NCBI GenBank assembly: GCA_021776315.1
Contig: JAJFGD010000262.1
Span: 1 to 32,019 of the forward strand
From: Hyphococcus sp.
Lineage (GTDB): Bacteria > Pseudomonadota > Alphaproteobacteria > Caulobacterales > Parvularculaceae
Direction: 5' to 3'
Length of the DNA stretch: 32,019 nt
Part shown: positions 1-7,478 of the stretch, piece by piece
How positions within the stretch are numbered: position 1 is the stretch's first letter
Layout of the letters: the number at the start of each line of letters is the position of its first letter
The notes under the pieces: model-generated
Seen by the model: the letters and a program-made list of their open reading frames with translations, nothing else
Database searches by the model: none
Told to the model about the DNA's origin: nothing
Translations under genes and position numbers: made by a program

Positions 1-429
1 CAGCGAATCGCCAAGACTGGAACATACTGGGTGTGCCATCGATACATGGGCAACAAAGCCAGTACCGAAAAATGATTTTACGCGCTGGGTCGTACGATCA
101 ATAAACTGATCAACCAGAACAAAAGTACCTGGCGATAGCTCCTCGCGAAATGAACCGCAGGCAGAAAGGGAAATGACATCCGTGACACCAACACGTTTTA
201 GTGCGTCAATATTTGCCCGATAATTGATCTCGCTTGGTGACAGCCGGTGCCCAACACCATGGCGTGCTAGAAAAACAATATCGACGCCATGTAATCGCCC
301 ACGGACCAACTCGTCTGATGGCGCACCCCACGGGGTATCGACCGCAATGCGCTCGACACCTTCCAATGCTGCCATCTGATAAATCCCAGATCCACCAATG
401 ATGCCGAGAACTCGTTTTGCATCATTCAT
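1..429 (-). CDS. mtnP: S-methyl-5'-thioadenosine phosphorylase, N-terminal part (runs off the left edge)
   Basis: This enzyme phosphorolyses methylthioadenosine to adenine and methylthioribose-1-phosphate in the cytosol (methionine and purine salvage). About 143 codons are visible and the C-terminal half lies outside the window. The ATG at 429 gives MNDAKRVLGIIGGSGIY, the usual N-terminal glycine-rich phosphate loop of the MTAP/PNP family. Further motifs are FLARHGVGHRLSPSEINYRA, with the family's conserved His and NYRAN element, and SLSACGSF followed by ELSPGTFVLVDQFIDRT. A second ATG pair just inside is in another frame. It lies 18 bp downstream of the cytochrome c1 stop on the same strand, so it may be co-transcribed with the bc1 operon. 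Family assignment is strong. Strict MTA rather than inosine specificity is inferred from overall similarity. Confidence 0.9.
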   Translation of the reverse strand, partial: MNDAKRVLGIIGGSGIYQMAALEGVERIAVDTPWGAPSDELVRGRLHGVDIVFLARHGVGHRLSPSEINYRANIDALKRVGVTDVISLSACGSFREELSPGTFVLVDQFIDRTTQRVKSFFGTGFVAHVSMAHPVCSSLGDSL

Positions 430-447
430 TTGCTGGAATCCACTCGG

Positions 448-1368
448 TTATTTTTTTAGGTTCGACCAATTTTTGCGGTTGGACCAATAAAGCAGAAACG
501 CCAGGATCACGAGATAGACAAGCGTCATAATACCTAGAGATTTGCGCGCTTCCATTTTTGGCTCTGCAGCCCACATCAAAAATTCAGACACATCTTTCGA
601 ATATTGCTCAACCGTTTGAGGTGACCCGTCAGCGTATTCAATCATGCCGTCCTGAAGTGGAGGTGCCATCGCCAATACACCGCCAAGTGGAACTTCAATG
701 CCCTCGCGCGCGTGACCCTCTTCATCGATATATTCTGGTTTCAGCGCCTGAGACATATCGCCGTGAAAATACGGATTGTAATATTGCCCCGGAGCAACAT
801 CGACTGTCGACGGCGTATCGCGATAACCAACGAGCAATGAGTAAATATAGTCAGGGCCACCGTGGCGCGCTTTTGCCATTAATGAGAGGTCTGGTGGCAA
901 TGCATTATTGTTGGCCAGACGTGCGATCGCATCATTCGCAAATGGATTTGGAAACGGATCTGAAGGAACAGCTGGACGTTGGAACATGTCGCCCGTGTCG
1001 TCAGGGCCATCCGTAATTTGAAACTTGTAGTTCGCCGCAATTGCTTTCACCACGGGATTGTCGTTCGGGTTGGAACAATCAACACCTTCCGCCACGCCAG
1101 CAGGACAGCTCGCCAAATAGAACGGGCCTCCTTTTTGGCCGAGATTGCGGAATGACAGCATTTCTAGTCCGTGACAGCTCGAACAGACCGTTTCGTAAAC
1201 CTGAAATCCACGCTGCAGAGCGTCCTTATCAAAGGTCCCGAATGGGCCAGCGAAATGCCAATGTTGGTGTTCAAGCTTTTCTGCCTTACCGCCAGCCGCA
1301 TTTGCAGAGCTGATGGCCGCCAAGCCAACGATGGTAGAGATCAGTAGGGTGCGTAAAATCATGGTCAT
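448..1368 (-). CDS. petC: Ubiquinol-cytochrome c reductase, cytochrome c1 subunit
   Basis: This is the haem c subunit of the cytochrome bc1 complex (complex III). It takes electrons from the Rieske centre and passes them to a soluble or membrane-bound cytochrome c on the periplasmic side. The 306-residue product has a Sec signal peptide (about 1-24, ending SANA), the haem attachment motif CSSCH at 62-66, an RPA...SD segment in the middle, a MAPPL motif carrying the probable axial Met, and one C-terminal membrane helix at about 280-295 followed by a basic tail. It is last of the three bc1 genes, 15 bp after petB. Two in-frame ATGs (1368 and 1362) are possible starts. Cytochrome b and c1 are separate genes here, unlike the fused fbcH of some rhizobia. 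Confidence 0.96.
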   Translation of the reverse strand: MTMILRTLLISTIVGLAAISSANAAGGKAEKLEHQHWHFAGPFGTFDKDALQRGFQVYETVCSSCHGLEMLSFRNLGQKGGPFYLASCPAGVAEGVDCSNPNDNPVVKAIAANYKFQITDGPDDTGDMFQRPAVPSDPFPNPFANDAIARLANNNALPPDLSLMAKARHGGPDYIYSLLVGYRDTPSTVDVAPGQYYNPYFHGDMSQALKPEYIDEEGHAREGIEVPLGGVLAMAPPLQDGMIEYADGSPQTVEQYSKDVSEFLMWAAEPKMEARKSLGIMTLVYLVILAFLLYWSNRKNWSNLKK

Positions 1369-1383
1369 GCTCTTTTCTGGTCC

Positions 1384-2670
1384 CTATTCCGCCGGTGCCG
1401 GTTGCGATCCCGAAGGTGCGCTGGATCCGGTTTTTTTCAAGACGGATTCTGAGATTGATCGCGGCAATGGTTTCGGCGTTTCCATAATCCCAAGTAACGG
1501 CAGAATGATCAGGAAGAAGCCAAAATAATAGGCCGTGAATATTTGTGCAAACATCACATAAGTACCCTCGGCAGGTTTGCCGCCGAGATACCCAAGCGCG
1601 ATGCAGGATATGACGAATAGGAAAAACCACATCCGTGCAACCGGCCGATAGCGCATGGAACGCACTTTCGATGTGTCGAGCCATGGCAATACAAACAAAA
1701 TCAAGATCGACCCAAACATGGCGATCACGCCGCCAAGTTTTGACGATATCGGTCCGATGTCGAAAGTGATCGCACGCAAGATCGCGTAGAACGGCAAGTA
1801 GTACCATTCTGGAACGATTGACGCTGGTGTCGAAAGTGGGTTCGCCTCAATGTAGTTATCAGCGTGTCCCAATGCATTCGGGTTGAAGAAAACGAATGCT
1901 GCAAACAGGATCAAGAAGACAACAATCGCGAAACCATCCTTCACCGTATAATACGGGTGGAATGGGACGGTGTCCTTCTTAACGTCCTTAATCTCAATGC
2001 CTGATGGGTTGTTGTTACCGCTCGTATGGAATCCCCAAATGTGCAGCATCACCACGCCGAAGATTGCAAATGGCAAGAGGTAATGCAGAGAGAAAAAGCG
2101 GTTCAATGTTGGATTATCAACTGAGAAGCCACCCCATAAAAGCGTACGAATATCTTCGCCGACCAACGGGATCGCTGAGAACAAGTTGGTGATAACGGTC
2201 GCACCCCAATAAGACATTTGGCCCCAAGGTAGGACGTATCCCATAAAGGCTGTCGCCATCATCAATAGGTAAATCACAACACCAAGCATCCAAACAACTT
2301 CGCGCGGCGCTTTGTATGAACCATAATAGATCCCGCGGAACATGTGGATGTAAACCGCAATAAAGAACATGGATGCGCCATTGGCGTGCACATAACGCAT
2401 CAACCAACCGTAATTCACGTCGCGCATAATATGTTCGACACTTGCAAACGCCATGTCAGTATGCGGCGTGTAATGCATCGCCAAAATGACACCAGTCAAA
2501 ATCTGCACAACGAGGCAGACGGTCAAAATCCCGCCAAAGGTCCACCAATAATTCAGGTTATTTGGTGTCGGAAAATCCATGAAATCCGCGCCCATGCGAA
2601 CGATGGGGAGACGTTTGTCCAGCCATTTCTCAAAGCCGGTACTGGGATTATAAGTAGAAGGATGGCTCAT
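1384..2670 (-). CDS. petB: Ubiquinol-cytochrome c reductase, cytochrome b subunit
   Basis: This is the integral membrane subunit of the bc1 complex. It holds haems bL and bH and the Qo and Qi quinone sites, and runs the proton-motive Q cycle. The 428-residue protein shows the bis-histidine pairs 14 residues apart: H95/H109 in helix B and H196/H210 in helix D. The Qo-site PEWY motif is at 287-290, and there are about eight hydrophobic segments. The length matches full-size alphaproteobacterial cytochrome b, with a short Ser/Pro/Ala-rich tail. It lies between petA (14 bp upstream) and petC (15 bp downstream), which fits a single petABC transcript. Confidence 0.97.
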   Translation of the reverse strand: MSHPSTYNPSTGFEKWLDKRLPIVRMGADFMDFPTPNNLNYWWTFGGILTVCLVVQILTGVILAMHYTPHTDMAFASVEHIMRDVNYGWLMRYVHANGASMFFIAVYIHMFRGIYYGSYKAPREVVWMLGVVIYLLMMATAFMGYVLPWGQMSYWGATVITNLFSAIPLVGEDIRTLLWGGFSVDNPTLNRFFSLHYLLPFAIFGVVMLHIWGFHTSGNNNPSGIEIKDVKKDTVPFHPYYTVKDGFAIVVFLILFAAFVFFNPNALGHADNYIEANPLSTPASIVPEWYYLPFYAILRAITFDIGPISSKLGGVIAMFGSILILFVLPWLDTSKVRSMRYRPVARMWFFLFVISCIALGYLGGKPAEGTYVMFAQIFTAYYFGFFLIILPLLGIMETPKPLPRSISESVLKKTGSSAPSGSQPAPAE

Positions 2671-2684
2671 CGCGATTGTTTCCC

Positions 2685-3281
2685 CTATCCGATTTTGACG
2701 ACGCTATCGGTAGTAAATTGATAAGGCGGCACCAATAGGTTTTCAGGTGCTGGGCCTTTGCGGATGCGACCGGCTAGGTCGTAATGTGATCCATGGCATG
2801 GGCAGAACCAGCCGTTGAACTCACCGCGGTTTTCCCCCGACGTTGTTCCGAGCGGGATACAGCCGAGATGGGTGCACACACCCACAAGAATGAGCCACTG
2901 CGGTCGGGCCTCTCCATTCTCGCCGGTTACAATATTTTCATCGGTAGCAGGCTCTGATCCGTTGAGATTGTCATTTCGAGCAATCGGGTCTTTCAGCGCA
3001 CTTACAGACGTTGCACTCGCCTCTTCAATTTCTTCCGCTGTCCGGTGGCGGATGAATACAGGTTTGCCCTGCCACATCACTTTAATAGCCTGCCCCTCAG
3101 ATACCGCTGACAAATCGACATCTTTCGTCGATAGAGCCAAAACGGAGGCGTCCGGGTTCATTTGGCTCACCAAAGGCCACACCACTGCACCGGCACCTAC
3201 GGCAGCCGTAGCAGCCCCAAAAATATGAATGAAGTCGCGACGCGTGTGTTCGCTGTCTTCGTTAAGATCGGCGGTCGACAT
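2685..3281 (-). CDS. petA: Ubiquinol-cytochrome c reductase, Rieske iron-sulfur subunit
   Basis: This is the [2Fe-2S] Rieske protein of the bc1 complex, which takes the first electron from ubiquinol at the Qo site. The 198-residue protein has a Tat-like N terminus (TRRDF at 13-17) leading into one uncleaved membrane helix (about 18-40). Two cluster-binding boxes follow: CTHLGC at 136-141 and CPCHGS at 160-165. Together they supply the two Cys and two His ligands plus the structural disulfide. An Asn/Glu-rich insert (about 98-127) before the first box is typical of alphaproteobacterial Rieske proteins. The ATG at 3281 follows an AAGGTGAG ribosome site. It is the first gene of the minus-strand bc1 operon. 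Confidence 0.97.
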   Translation of the reverse strand: MSTADLNEDSEHTRRDFIHIFGAATAAVGAGAVVWPLVSQMNPDASVLALSTKDVDLSAVSEGQAIKVMWQGKPVFIRHRTAEEIEEASATSVSALKDPIARNDNLNGSEPATDENIVTGENGEARPQWLILVGVCTHLGCIPLGTTSGENRGEFNGWFCPCHGSHYDLAGRIRKGPAPENLLVPPYQFTTDSVVKIG

Positions 3282-3336
3282 GAAAGCTCACCTTCTTGAG
3301 TTTGCGCGAGTTTTAAGCGCACCTTATGGACGAAGT

Positions 3337-3390
3337 CTAGGCTGCGTGGAGCTGCGGCCTAGCGTCGCGAGGCGAAGCTGGTTCAGCTCC
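3337..3390 (+). promoter_or_regulatory. Two interleaved inverted repeats in the petA/trmL divergent intergenic region
   Basis: The 129-bp gap between petA and trmL must hold promoters for both strands. It contains CTAGGC (3337-3342) paired with GCCTAG (3357-3362), and GGAGCTG (3348-3354) paired with CAGCTCC (3384-3390). The left arm of the second pair lies inside the loop of the first, so the two hairpins could be mutually exclusive in an RNA or could mark operator sites. No clear -35/-10 pair was recognised. The function is inference only. Confidence 0.3.
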
Positions 3391-3410
3391 GAAACTGATA
3401 GGAAAATCCA

Positions 3411-3857
3411 ATGCGTCTAGCGCTTTACCAGCCAGATATTCCCCAGAATGTTGGGGCCGCGATTCGGGCTGCCGCCTGCTTTGGGGCCGAGCTCGACATT
3501 ATCGCCCCTTGTGGCTTCCCGCTTGATTCGCGCAAAATCGGTCGCGTGGCGATGGATTACGGCAATTTGGCCCCTCCAACTATCCATGACGGATGGGTGC
3601 CATTTGTGGCGGCGGCAAAGCCCTCCCGGCTGATTTTACTGACCACGAAGGCCTCTGAGACCATCTGGGACTATGCGTTCGAAAAGGACGATATCGTTCT
3701 TATGGGCCGGGAAAGCGCGGGTGCACCCGACCAGGTTCATTCCGCAGTCGATGCGCGACTTCGCATCCCATTGGCACCAGAAGCGCGCTCCCTCAATATC
3801 ACGGTGGCTGCGGCGGTGGCCTTAGCAGAGGCACGGCGACAGATTGGCTGGGACTAA
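3411..3857 (+). CDS. trmL: tRNA (cytidine(34)-2'-O)-methyltransferase, SPOUT family
   Basis: TrmL methylates the 2'-O of the wobble base (C34 or cmnm5U34) of the two tRNA-Leu isoacceptors, using S-adenosylmethionine. The 148-residue length is right for this minimal SPOUT protein. Visible motifs are PQNVGAAIRAAACFG near the N terminus (about 11-25), GRESAG at 99-104 and RSLNITVAAAVALAEA at the C terminus, which together form the trefoil-knot SAM site. The ATG at 3411 has AGGAAAA upstream. The stop is 3 bp before hemF, so the two are almost certainly co-transcribed. The pairing reflects conserved alphaproteobacterial gene order rather than an obvious functional link. Confidence 0.92.
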   Translation: MRLALYQPDIPQNVGAAIRAAACFGAELDIIAPCGFPLDSRKIGRVAMDYGNLAPPTIHDGWVPFVAAAKPSRLILLTTKASETIWDYAFEKDDIVLMGRESAGAPDQVHSAVDARLRIPLAPEARSLNITVAAAVALAEARRQIGWD

Positions 3858-3860
3858 AAC

Positions 3861-4736
3861 ATGACCGATATAGAAGACCACAAACAAACTGCGAAAAGCT
3901 GGTTCGAATCTCTACGCGATCAGATTTGCAAGGCCTTCGAAGACCTCGAAGACGCCGCTGGCGACCTCTATTCGGATATGCCTGCGGGTCGTTTCGAGAA
4001 AACACCATGGCAAAAAGGCGACGGGAGCGAAGACCAGGGCGGCGGCATTATGGGTATGTTGCATGGCCGTGTGTTTGAAAAAGCTGGCATTCATACCTCA
4101 ACAGTTTTTGGCGAGTTTTCTGAAGAGTTTCGCAAACAAATTCCCGGCGCAGAGGACGATCCTCGATTTTGGGCATCTGGAATATCGCTCATAGCTCACA
4201 CGCGAAATCCGCATGCGCCCGCCGCGCATATGAATACGCGCATGATCGTAACAACGAAAAACTGGTTTGGCGGCGGTGGTGATCTAAATCCTATGCACCC
4301 GAATTATCGTTCCGAAACCCATGAAGACACCCTCGCCTTCCACGCTGCAATGAAATCAGCCTGCGACCCTCATGACGCCGAGTATTTTCCTAAATTCAAA
4401 AAGTGGTGTGACGACTATTTTTGGCTGAAGCATCGGAATGAACCACGTGGTGTTGGCGGTATTTTTTATGATCGTCTGAACACTGGCGACTGGGAAAGGG
4501 ATTTTGCTTTTACTCAAGACGTTGGGCGTGCTTTCCTAAAATCATATCCTGCCTTAGTGGAAAAACGCATGGATCAGCCATGGACTGATGATGACCGTGA
4601 AAAACAACTTATTCAGCGCGGACGCTACGCGGAATACAACCTTTTATATGATCGCGGCACGACTTTTGGCCTGAAAACCGGCGGTAATGTCAATTCAATC
4701 TTGTCATCATTGCCGCCCGAAGCGAAGTGGCCGTAA
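3861..4736 (+). CDS. hemF: Oxygen-dependent coproporphyrinogen III oxidase
   Basis: HemF carries out the O2-dependent oxidative decarboxylation of coproporphyrinogen III to protoporphyrinogen IX in haem synthesis. The 291-residue protein carries the family hallmarks: [12 protein letters not shown] (116-127), FGGGGDLNP (136-144) and, near the C terminus, GRYAEYN followed by [14 protein letters not shown]. Length and motif order match E. coli HemF. It follows trmL by 3 bp. Its position opposite the bc1 operon fits supply of haem for the b and c1 cytochromes, although the divergent arrangement alone does not show co-regulation. Confidence 0.96.
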   Translation: MTDIEDHKQTAKSWFESLRDQICKAFEDLEDAAGDLYSDMPAGRFEKTPWQKGDGSEDQGGGIMGMLHGRVFEKAGIHTSTVFGEFSEEFRKQIPGAEDDPRFWASGISLIAHTRNPHAPAAHMNTRMIVTTKNWFGGGGDLNPMHPNYRSETHEDTLAFHAAMKSACDPHDAEYFPKFKKWCDDYFWLKHRNEPRGVGGIFYDRLNTGDWERDFAFTQDVGRAFLKSYPALVEKRMDQPWTDDDREKQLIQRGRYAEYNLLYDRGTTFGLKTGGNVNSILSSLPPEAKWP

Positions 4737-4743
4737 CTTTTGC

Positions 4744-5400
4744 CTATTTGATATGCGTCACAATATTTGAACGCTCATCTACCAATTCTTCCGCCGTGCG
4801 AAACACATCACGCCCAATCCACTCATCGGCGAGCTGATCACGCCATACCGGGTCCATCGGCGAATTTACAAAGTAGCGATTGAAAAAGCGTCGACTATTC
4901 GCTTCCCGTTCAAAGTCCGGCTCTTTGATTTTCTCACCTGTGAAATAATCATACGCCGTCGGTTCGTGGAACATGAAGCGTGCGTTCGCAGCGGCTTCTC
5001 GTTGATCGCCTTGCAGAAAAATCGGTACACACATGGAATAACACGCACGACGGTTGCGAACCCGGGTATCAATAATGTGGGTTCGTTTCATTTTTTCGAT
5101 CTCGCGAATTACTGCCTCTCCCTCCCGAATAGATCCTCCAGGCGAATTTAGATCGATAATGAATCGGTCGGCCTTCCCCGCCCATTCTTCAAACCCTTCG
5201 GAAAATCGCCGCGCCATCGGCACATCCACATCACTGCGCCAAGTAAAAACCACAGTGGTCCTATCATTCGGATCAGGGGCAATTTCCAATCGCCCTTCAT
5301 CGCGAAAAATAAACTGCTCGTTGCGCATGATCATAAGGGCCGTCAGCGCCAAAAGAGCCACAGTTACCATTGGCATCATTTTGAATCGTCGACGTTGCAT
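4744..5400 (-). CDS. Membrane-anchored ClpP-fold serine protease-like protein
   Basis: This 218-residue protein has one N-terminal membrane segment (about 9-25) and then a soluble domain that reads as a ClpP/crotonase fold. It has DLNSPGGS (83-90), where ClpP and SppA have NSPGG; ACYSMC (119-124), placing Ser122 at the nucleophile; RFMFHEP (141-147), placing His145 where ClpP has its RMIHQP His; and GRDVFRTAEE (196-205), placing Asp198 at the third triad position. The basic N terminus predicts a periplasmic catalytic domain. It ends 8 bp from the hemF stop, tail to tail. The specific family and substrate are unknown to me. Triad assignment is by motif order, not by structure. Confidence 0.7.
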   Translation of the reverse strand: MQRRRFKMMPMVTVALLALTALMIMRNEQFIFRDEGRLEIAPDPNDRTTVVFTWRSDVDVPMARRFSEGFEEWAGKADRFIIDLNSPGGSIREGEAVIREIEKMKRTHIIDTRVRNRRACYSMCVPIFLQGDQREAAANARFMFHEPTAYDYFTGEKIKEPDFEREANSRRFFNRYFVNSPMDPVWRDQLADEWIGRDVFRTAEELVDERSNIVTHIK

Positions 5401-5452
5401 CTCTGCACCTCACCATTGTAAATTCACGCCACTGCCGCCACGATTAGGTGCC

Positions 5453-5472
5453 CCAAGACAGCGTTATCTTGG
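5453..5472. promoter_or_regulatory. Perfect dyad in the divergent region before the nitroreductase gene
   Basis: CCAAGA (5453-5458) and TCTTGG (5467-5472) form a perfect 6-bp dyad with an 8-bp centre. It sits 31 bp upstream of the nitroreductase ATG in the 103-bp gap between two divergent genes. Size, symmetry and position suit an operator for a dimeric regulator, or a small 5'-UTR hairpin. No regulator gene is adjacent. Confidence 0.35.
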
Positions 5473-5503
5473 CGATTGTTGCGACCGCAAAGAGAATATA
5501 ACC

Positions 5504-6175
5504 ATGAATGTCAGCGATGCTATAACCAAGAGAATATCGACCCGCGCGTTTTTAGAAAAACCGGTCGAACACTCACTAATATATGGAATACTTGATACAG
5601 CCCGTTGGGCACCGTCTGGCGGCAATCTTCAACCATGGCAGGTTCATGTAGTGACGGGCACCGCCAAACAACGCCTCGTGGATACGGTTAAAAAGGCGAT
5701 TGCGGACAACCCCTTTGCTGACGAATCCGAATTCCAGATCTACCCCCCAAAACTGAGCGACCCATGGCGAACACGGCGGTTTGAGGTCGGTGAAGCCATG
5801 TATGAAACACTTGGCATCCCGCGCGACAACAAGCCAGCGCGCATTGCTCATCTTTTGCGAAATTTTGAATTTTTTGGCGCTCCTGTGGGCTTGTTCTTTT
5901 CGCTCGACCGCCAATTCGAAAAAGGGCAATGGGCGCATCTCGGTATGTTTATGCAATCGGTTGCACTGGTTGCGGCTGAAAACGGCTTAGCAACATGTAT
6001 GCAGGAGGCATGGTCAGCACGGGCAAAAACTGTTGCCAAATTTTTTGACCTTGATGACACACAACAGCTTTATTGTGGTATGGCGTTGGGCTATGCCGAT
6101 AATACTGCTGCTGTGAACTCGTTAAGATCCTCGCGTGTTTCCGTAGAGGAATTTACGACCTTTATAAACGAATAG
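5504..6175 (+). CDS. Nitroreductase family protein (FMN-dependent oxidoreductase)
   Basis: This is a cytosolic flavoenzyme of the nitroreductase superfamily, which reduces nitroaromatics, quinones or related acceptors with NAD(P)H. The natural substrate is not evident. The 223-residue product has the FMN-phosphate motif RISTRAF (10-16), the WAPSGGNLQPWQ segment (35-46) and a C-terminal GMALGYAD element before the last strand. The open frame extends far upstream, but that part is antisense to the ClpP-like gene. The ATG at 5504, with an AAGAGA site upstream and the canonical family N terminus, is the credible start. It is followed 6 bp later by an SRPBCC gene, probably in one transcript with xth. 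Confidence 0.88.
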   Translation: MNVSDAITKRISTRAFLEKPVEHSLIYGILDTARWAPSGGNLQPWQVHVVTGTAKQRLVDTVKKAIADNPFADESEFQIYPPKLSDPWRTRRFEVGEAMYETLGIPRDNKPARIAHLLRNFEFFGAPVGLFFSLDRQFEKGQWAHLGMFMQSVALVAAENGLATCMQEAWSARAKTVAKFFDLDDTQQLYCGMALGYADNTAAVNSLRSSRVSVEEFTTFINE

Positions 6176-6181
6176 GCCTTC

Positions 6182-6661
6182 ATGCCCGTCCAAATTTCAA
6201 TGTCACAATTCGTATCCGCACCGAAGGCAGAAACATTTCGTACTGCAGTTGGTATTGACGCCAGGGAGCTTATTCGCAAACACGGACCACTTCCTGCTAT
6301 TGTCAATGTTGATGGACATGACGCGCCTTGGAGTGAATTGGGTCAAATACGCATTCACACATTGTCGGACCGTTCATCAGTGCGCGAAGAACTCGTGGGC
6401 TTTGCACCTGATCAAACCTTTGCCTATCAACTGACAGATTTTTCGGGTGCACTTGCGCCCCTTGTCCGTGACGCGAAAGCGGAATGGCACTTTACAACGA
6501 CAGGTGAAAATTCGACACAAATCGACTGGACCTATATTTTCAACCCTCGTGGCCCCATCGCCGAGCCAGTGGTTTGGTTCCTTGTCAAACTTTTCTGGCC
6601 TGGATACCTCAAAAGCGCGCTAGAGCGCGTCAAAGAAAAAGCGGAAAGTTCATCTCTGTGA
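6182..6661 (+). CDS. SRPBCC (START/Bet v1-like) family protein
   Basis: This 159-residue cytosolic protein resembles polyketide-cyclase/dehydrase-type SRPBCC proteins. It has an N-terminal strand, an APKAETF helix start, SVREELVGFAPDQTFAYQLT in the central sheet, WHFTTTGENSTQIDWTYIF near the C-terminal strands and a final amphipathic helix. Members bind hydrophobic ligands or act on them. No catalytic residue can be assigned. It sits 6 bp after the nitroreductase, and its stop overlaps the GTG start of xth by 4 bp (GTGA), which suggests translational coupling. Confidence 0.75.
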   Translation: MPVQISMSQFVSAPKAETFRTAVGIDARELIRKHGPLPAIVNVDGHDAPWSELGQIRIHTLSDRSSVREELVGFAPDQTFAYQLTDFSGALAPLVRDAKAEWHFTTTGENSTQIDWTYIFNPRGPIAEPVVWFLVKLFWPGYLKSALERVKEKAESSSL

Positions 6662-7458
6662 AAATTGCTACATTTAATGTGAATTCAATCAATGCCCGCT
6701 TACCGCGAATTTTAGAATGGATTGACGAAACCAAACCTGACGTAGTCGTGTTGCAAGAGATCAAATGCATTGACGAAAAGTTTCCGACCTTGGAATTCGA
6801 AGATCGCGCATACAATGTCGAGGTACATGGCCAAAAAACATATAATGGCGTTGCGCTTTTATCGAAGCACCCCGTCGATGACGTCGTAAAGGGCTTACCC
6901 GGCGATGAAAGCGATGAACAAGCCCGATATATTGAAGCTCTGGTGATGCCAGACGGTGCGGAACCCGTACGCGTCGGTGGTCTTTATTTACCCAATGGAA
7001 ATCCGGCGCCTGGGCCAAAATATGACTATAAGCTTGGCTGGATGAAACGATTGAAAGCTCACGCTGAAATCCTGTTAGAAAACGAAGATTCTTTCGTACT
7101 AGCAGGTGACTACAATGTTATCCCCCAAGTGGAAGACGTTCACGATCCGGCAGCATGGCAAGGAGATGCCCTTTTCCGACCAGAAACCCACGCCGCTTTT
7201 CGTGAAATAGTGAACCTAGGGCTCACTGACGGATTACGGCAGGCAGACCCAACTGGTATTCGATATACGTTTTGGGATTACCAACGCGGTGCATGGGAAA
7301 AAGATAACGGTATTCGCATTGATCACTTTTTGATGTCTCCGCAAGCAACCGATCGCTTCAAAGATGCCGGCGTCGACCGAAAAGAACGGGCACCGTCAAA
7401 TCGGGACCTTAAAGAAAAACCATCAGACCACGTACCTGTTTGGATTGAATTGGAATAA
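6658..7458 (+). CDS. xth: Exodeoxyribonuclease III (AP endonuclease family 1)
   Basis: This enzyme acts in base-excision repair, as an AP endonuclease and 3'-5' exonuclease on duplex DNA. The start is GTG at 6658, overlapping the preceding stop by 4 bp. It gives 266 residues beginning KIATFNVNSIN, exactly where ExoIII proteins begin, so the longer upstream frame is not needed. Family motifs are LQEIK (metal-binding Glu34), AGDYNV (148-153), RIDHFL, and the catalytic KPSDHVPV near the C terminus (Asp257/His258). The length matches E. coli XthA (268). Confidence 0.95.
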   Translation: MKIATFNVNSINARLPRILEWIDETKPDVVVLQEIKCIDEKFPTLEFEDRAYNVEVHGQKTYNGVALLSKHPVDDVVKGLPGDESDEQARYIEALVMPDGAEPVRVGGLYLPNGNPAPGPKYDYKLGWMKRLKAHAEILLENEDSFVLAGDYNVIPQVEDVHDPAAWQGDALFRPETHAAFREIVNLGLTDGLRQADPTGIRYTFWDYQRGAWEKDNGIRIDHFLMSPQATDRFKDAGVDRKERAPSNRDLKEKPSDHVPVWIELE

Positions 7459-7478
7459 TATTAAAATTGGGGATCTAC

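Noticed and set aside
1286-1807. 173-codon minus-strand frame across petB/petC
   Set aside because: It is a +1 shadow of cytochrome b and c1, which have full-length, motif-complete frames here.
5054-5503. Long N-terminal extension of the nitroreductase frame (150 codons)
   Set aside because: It is antisense to the ClpP-like gene, is Arg/Ser-rich and unlike any nitroreductase N terminus, while the ATG at 5504 gives the standard family start.
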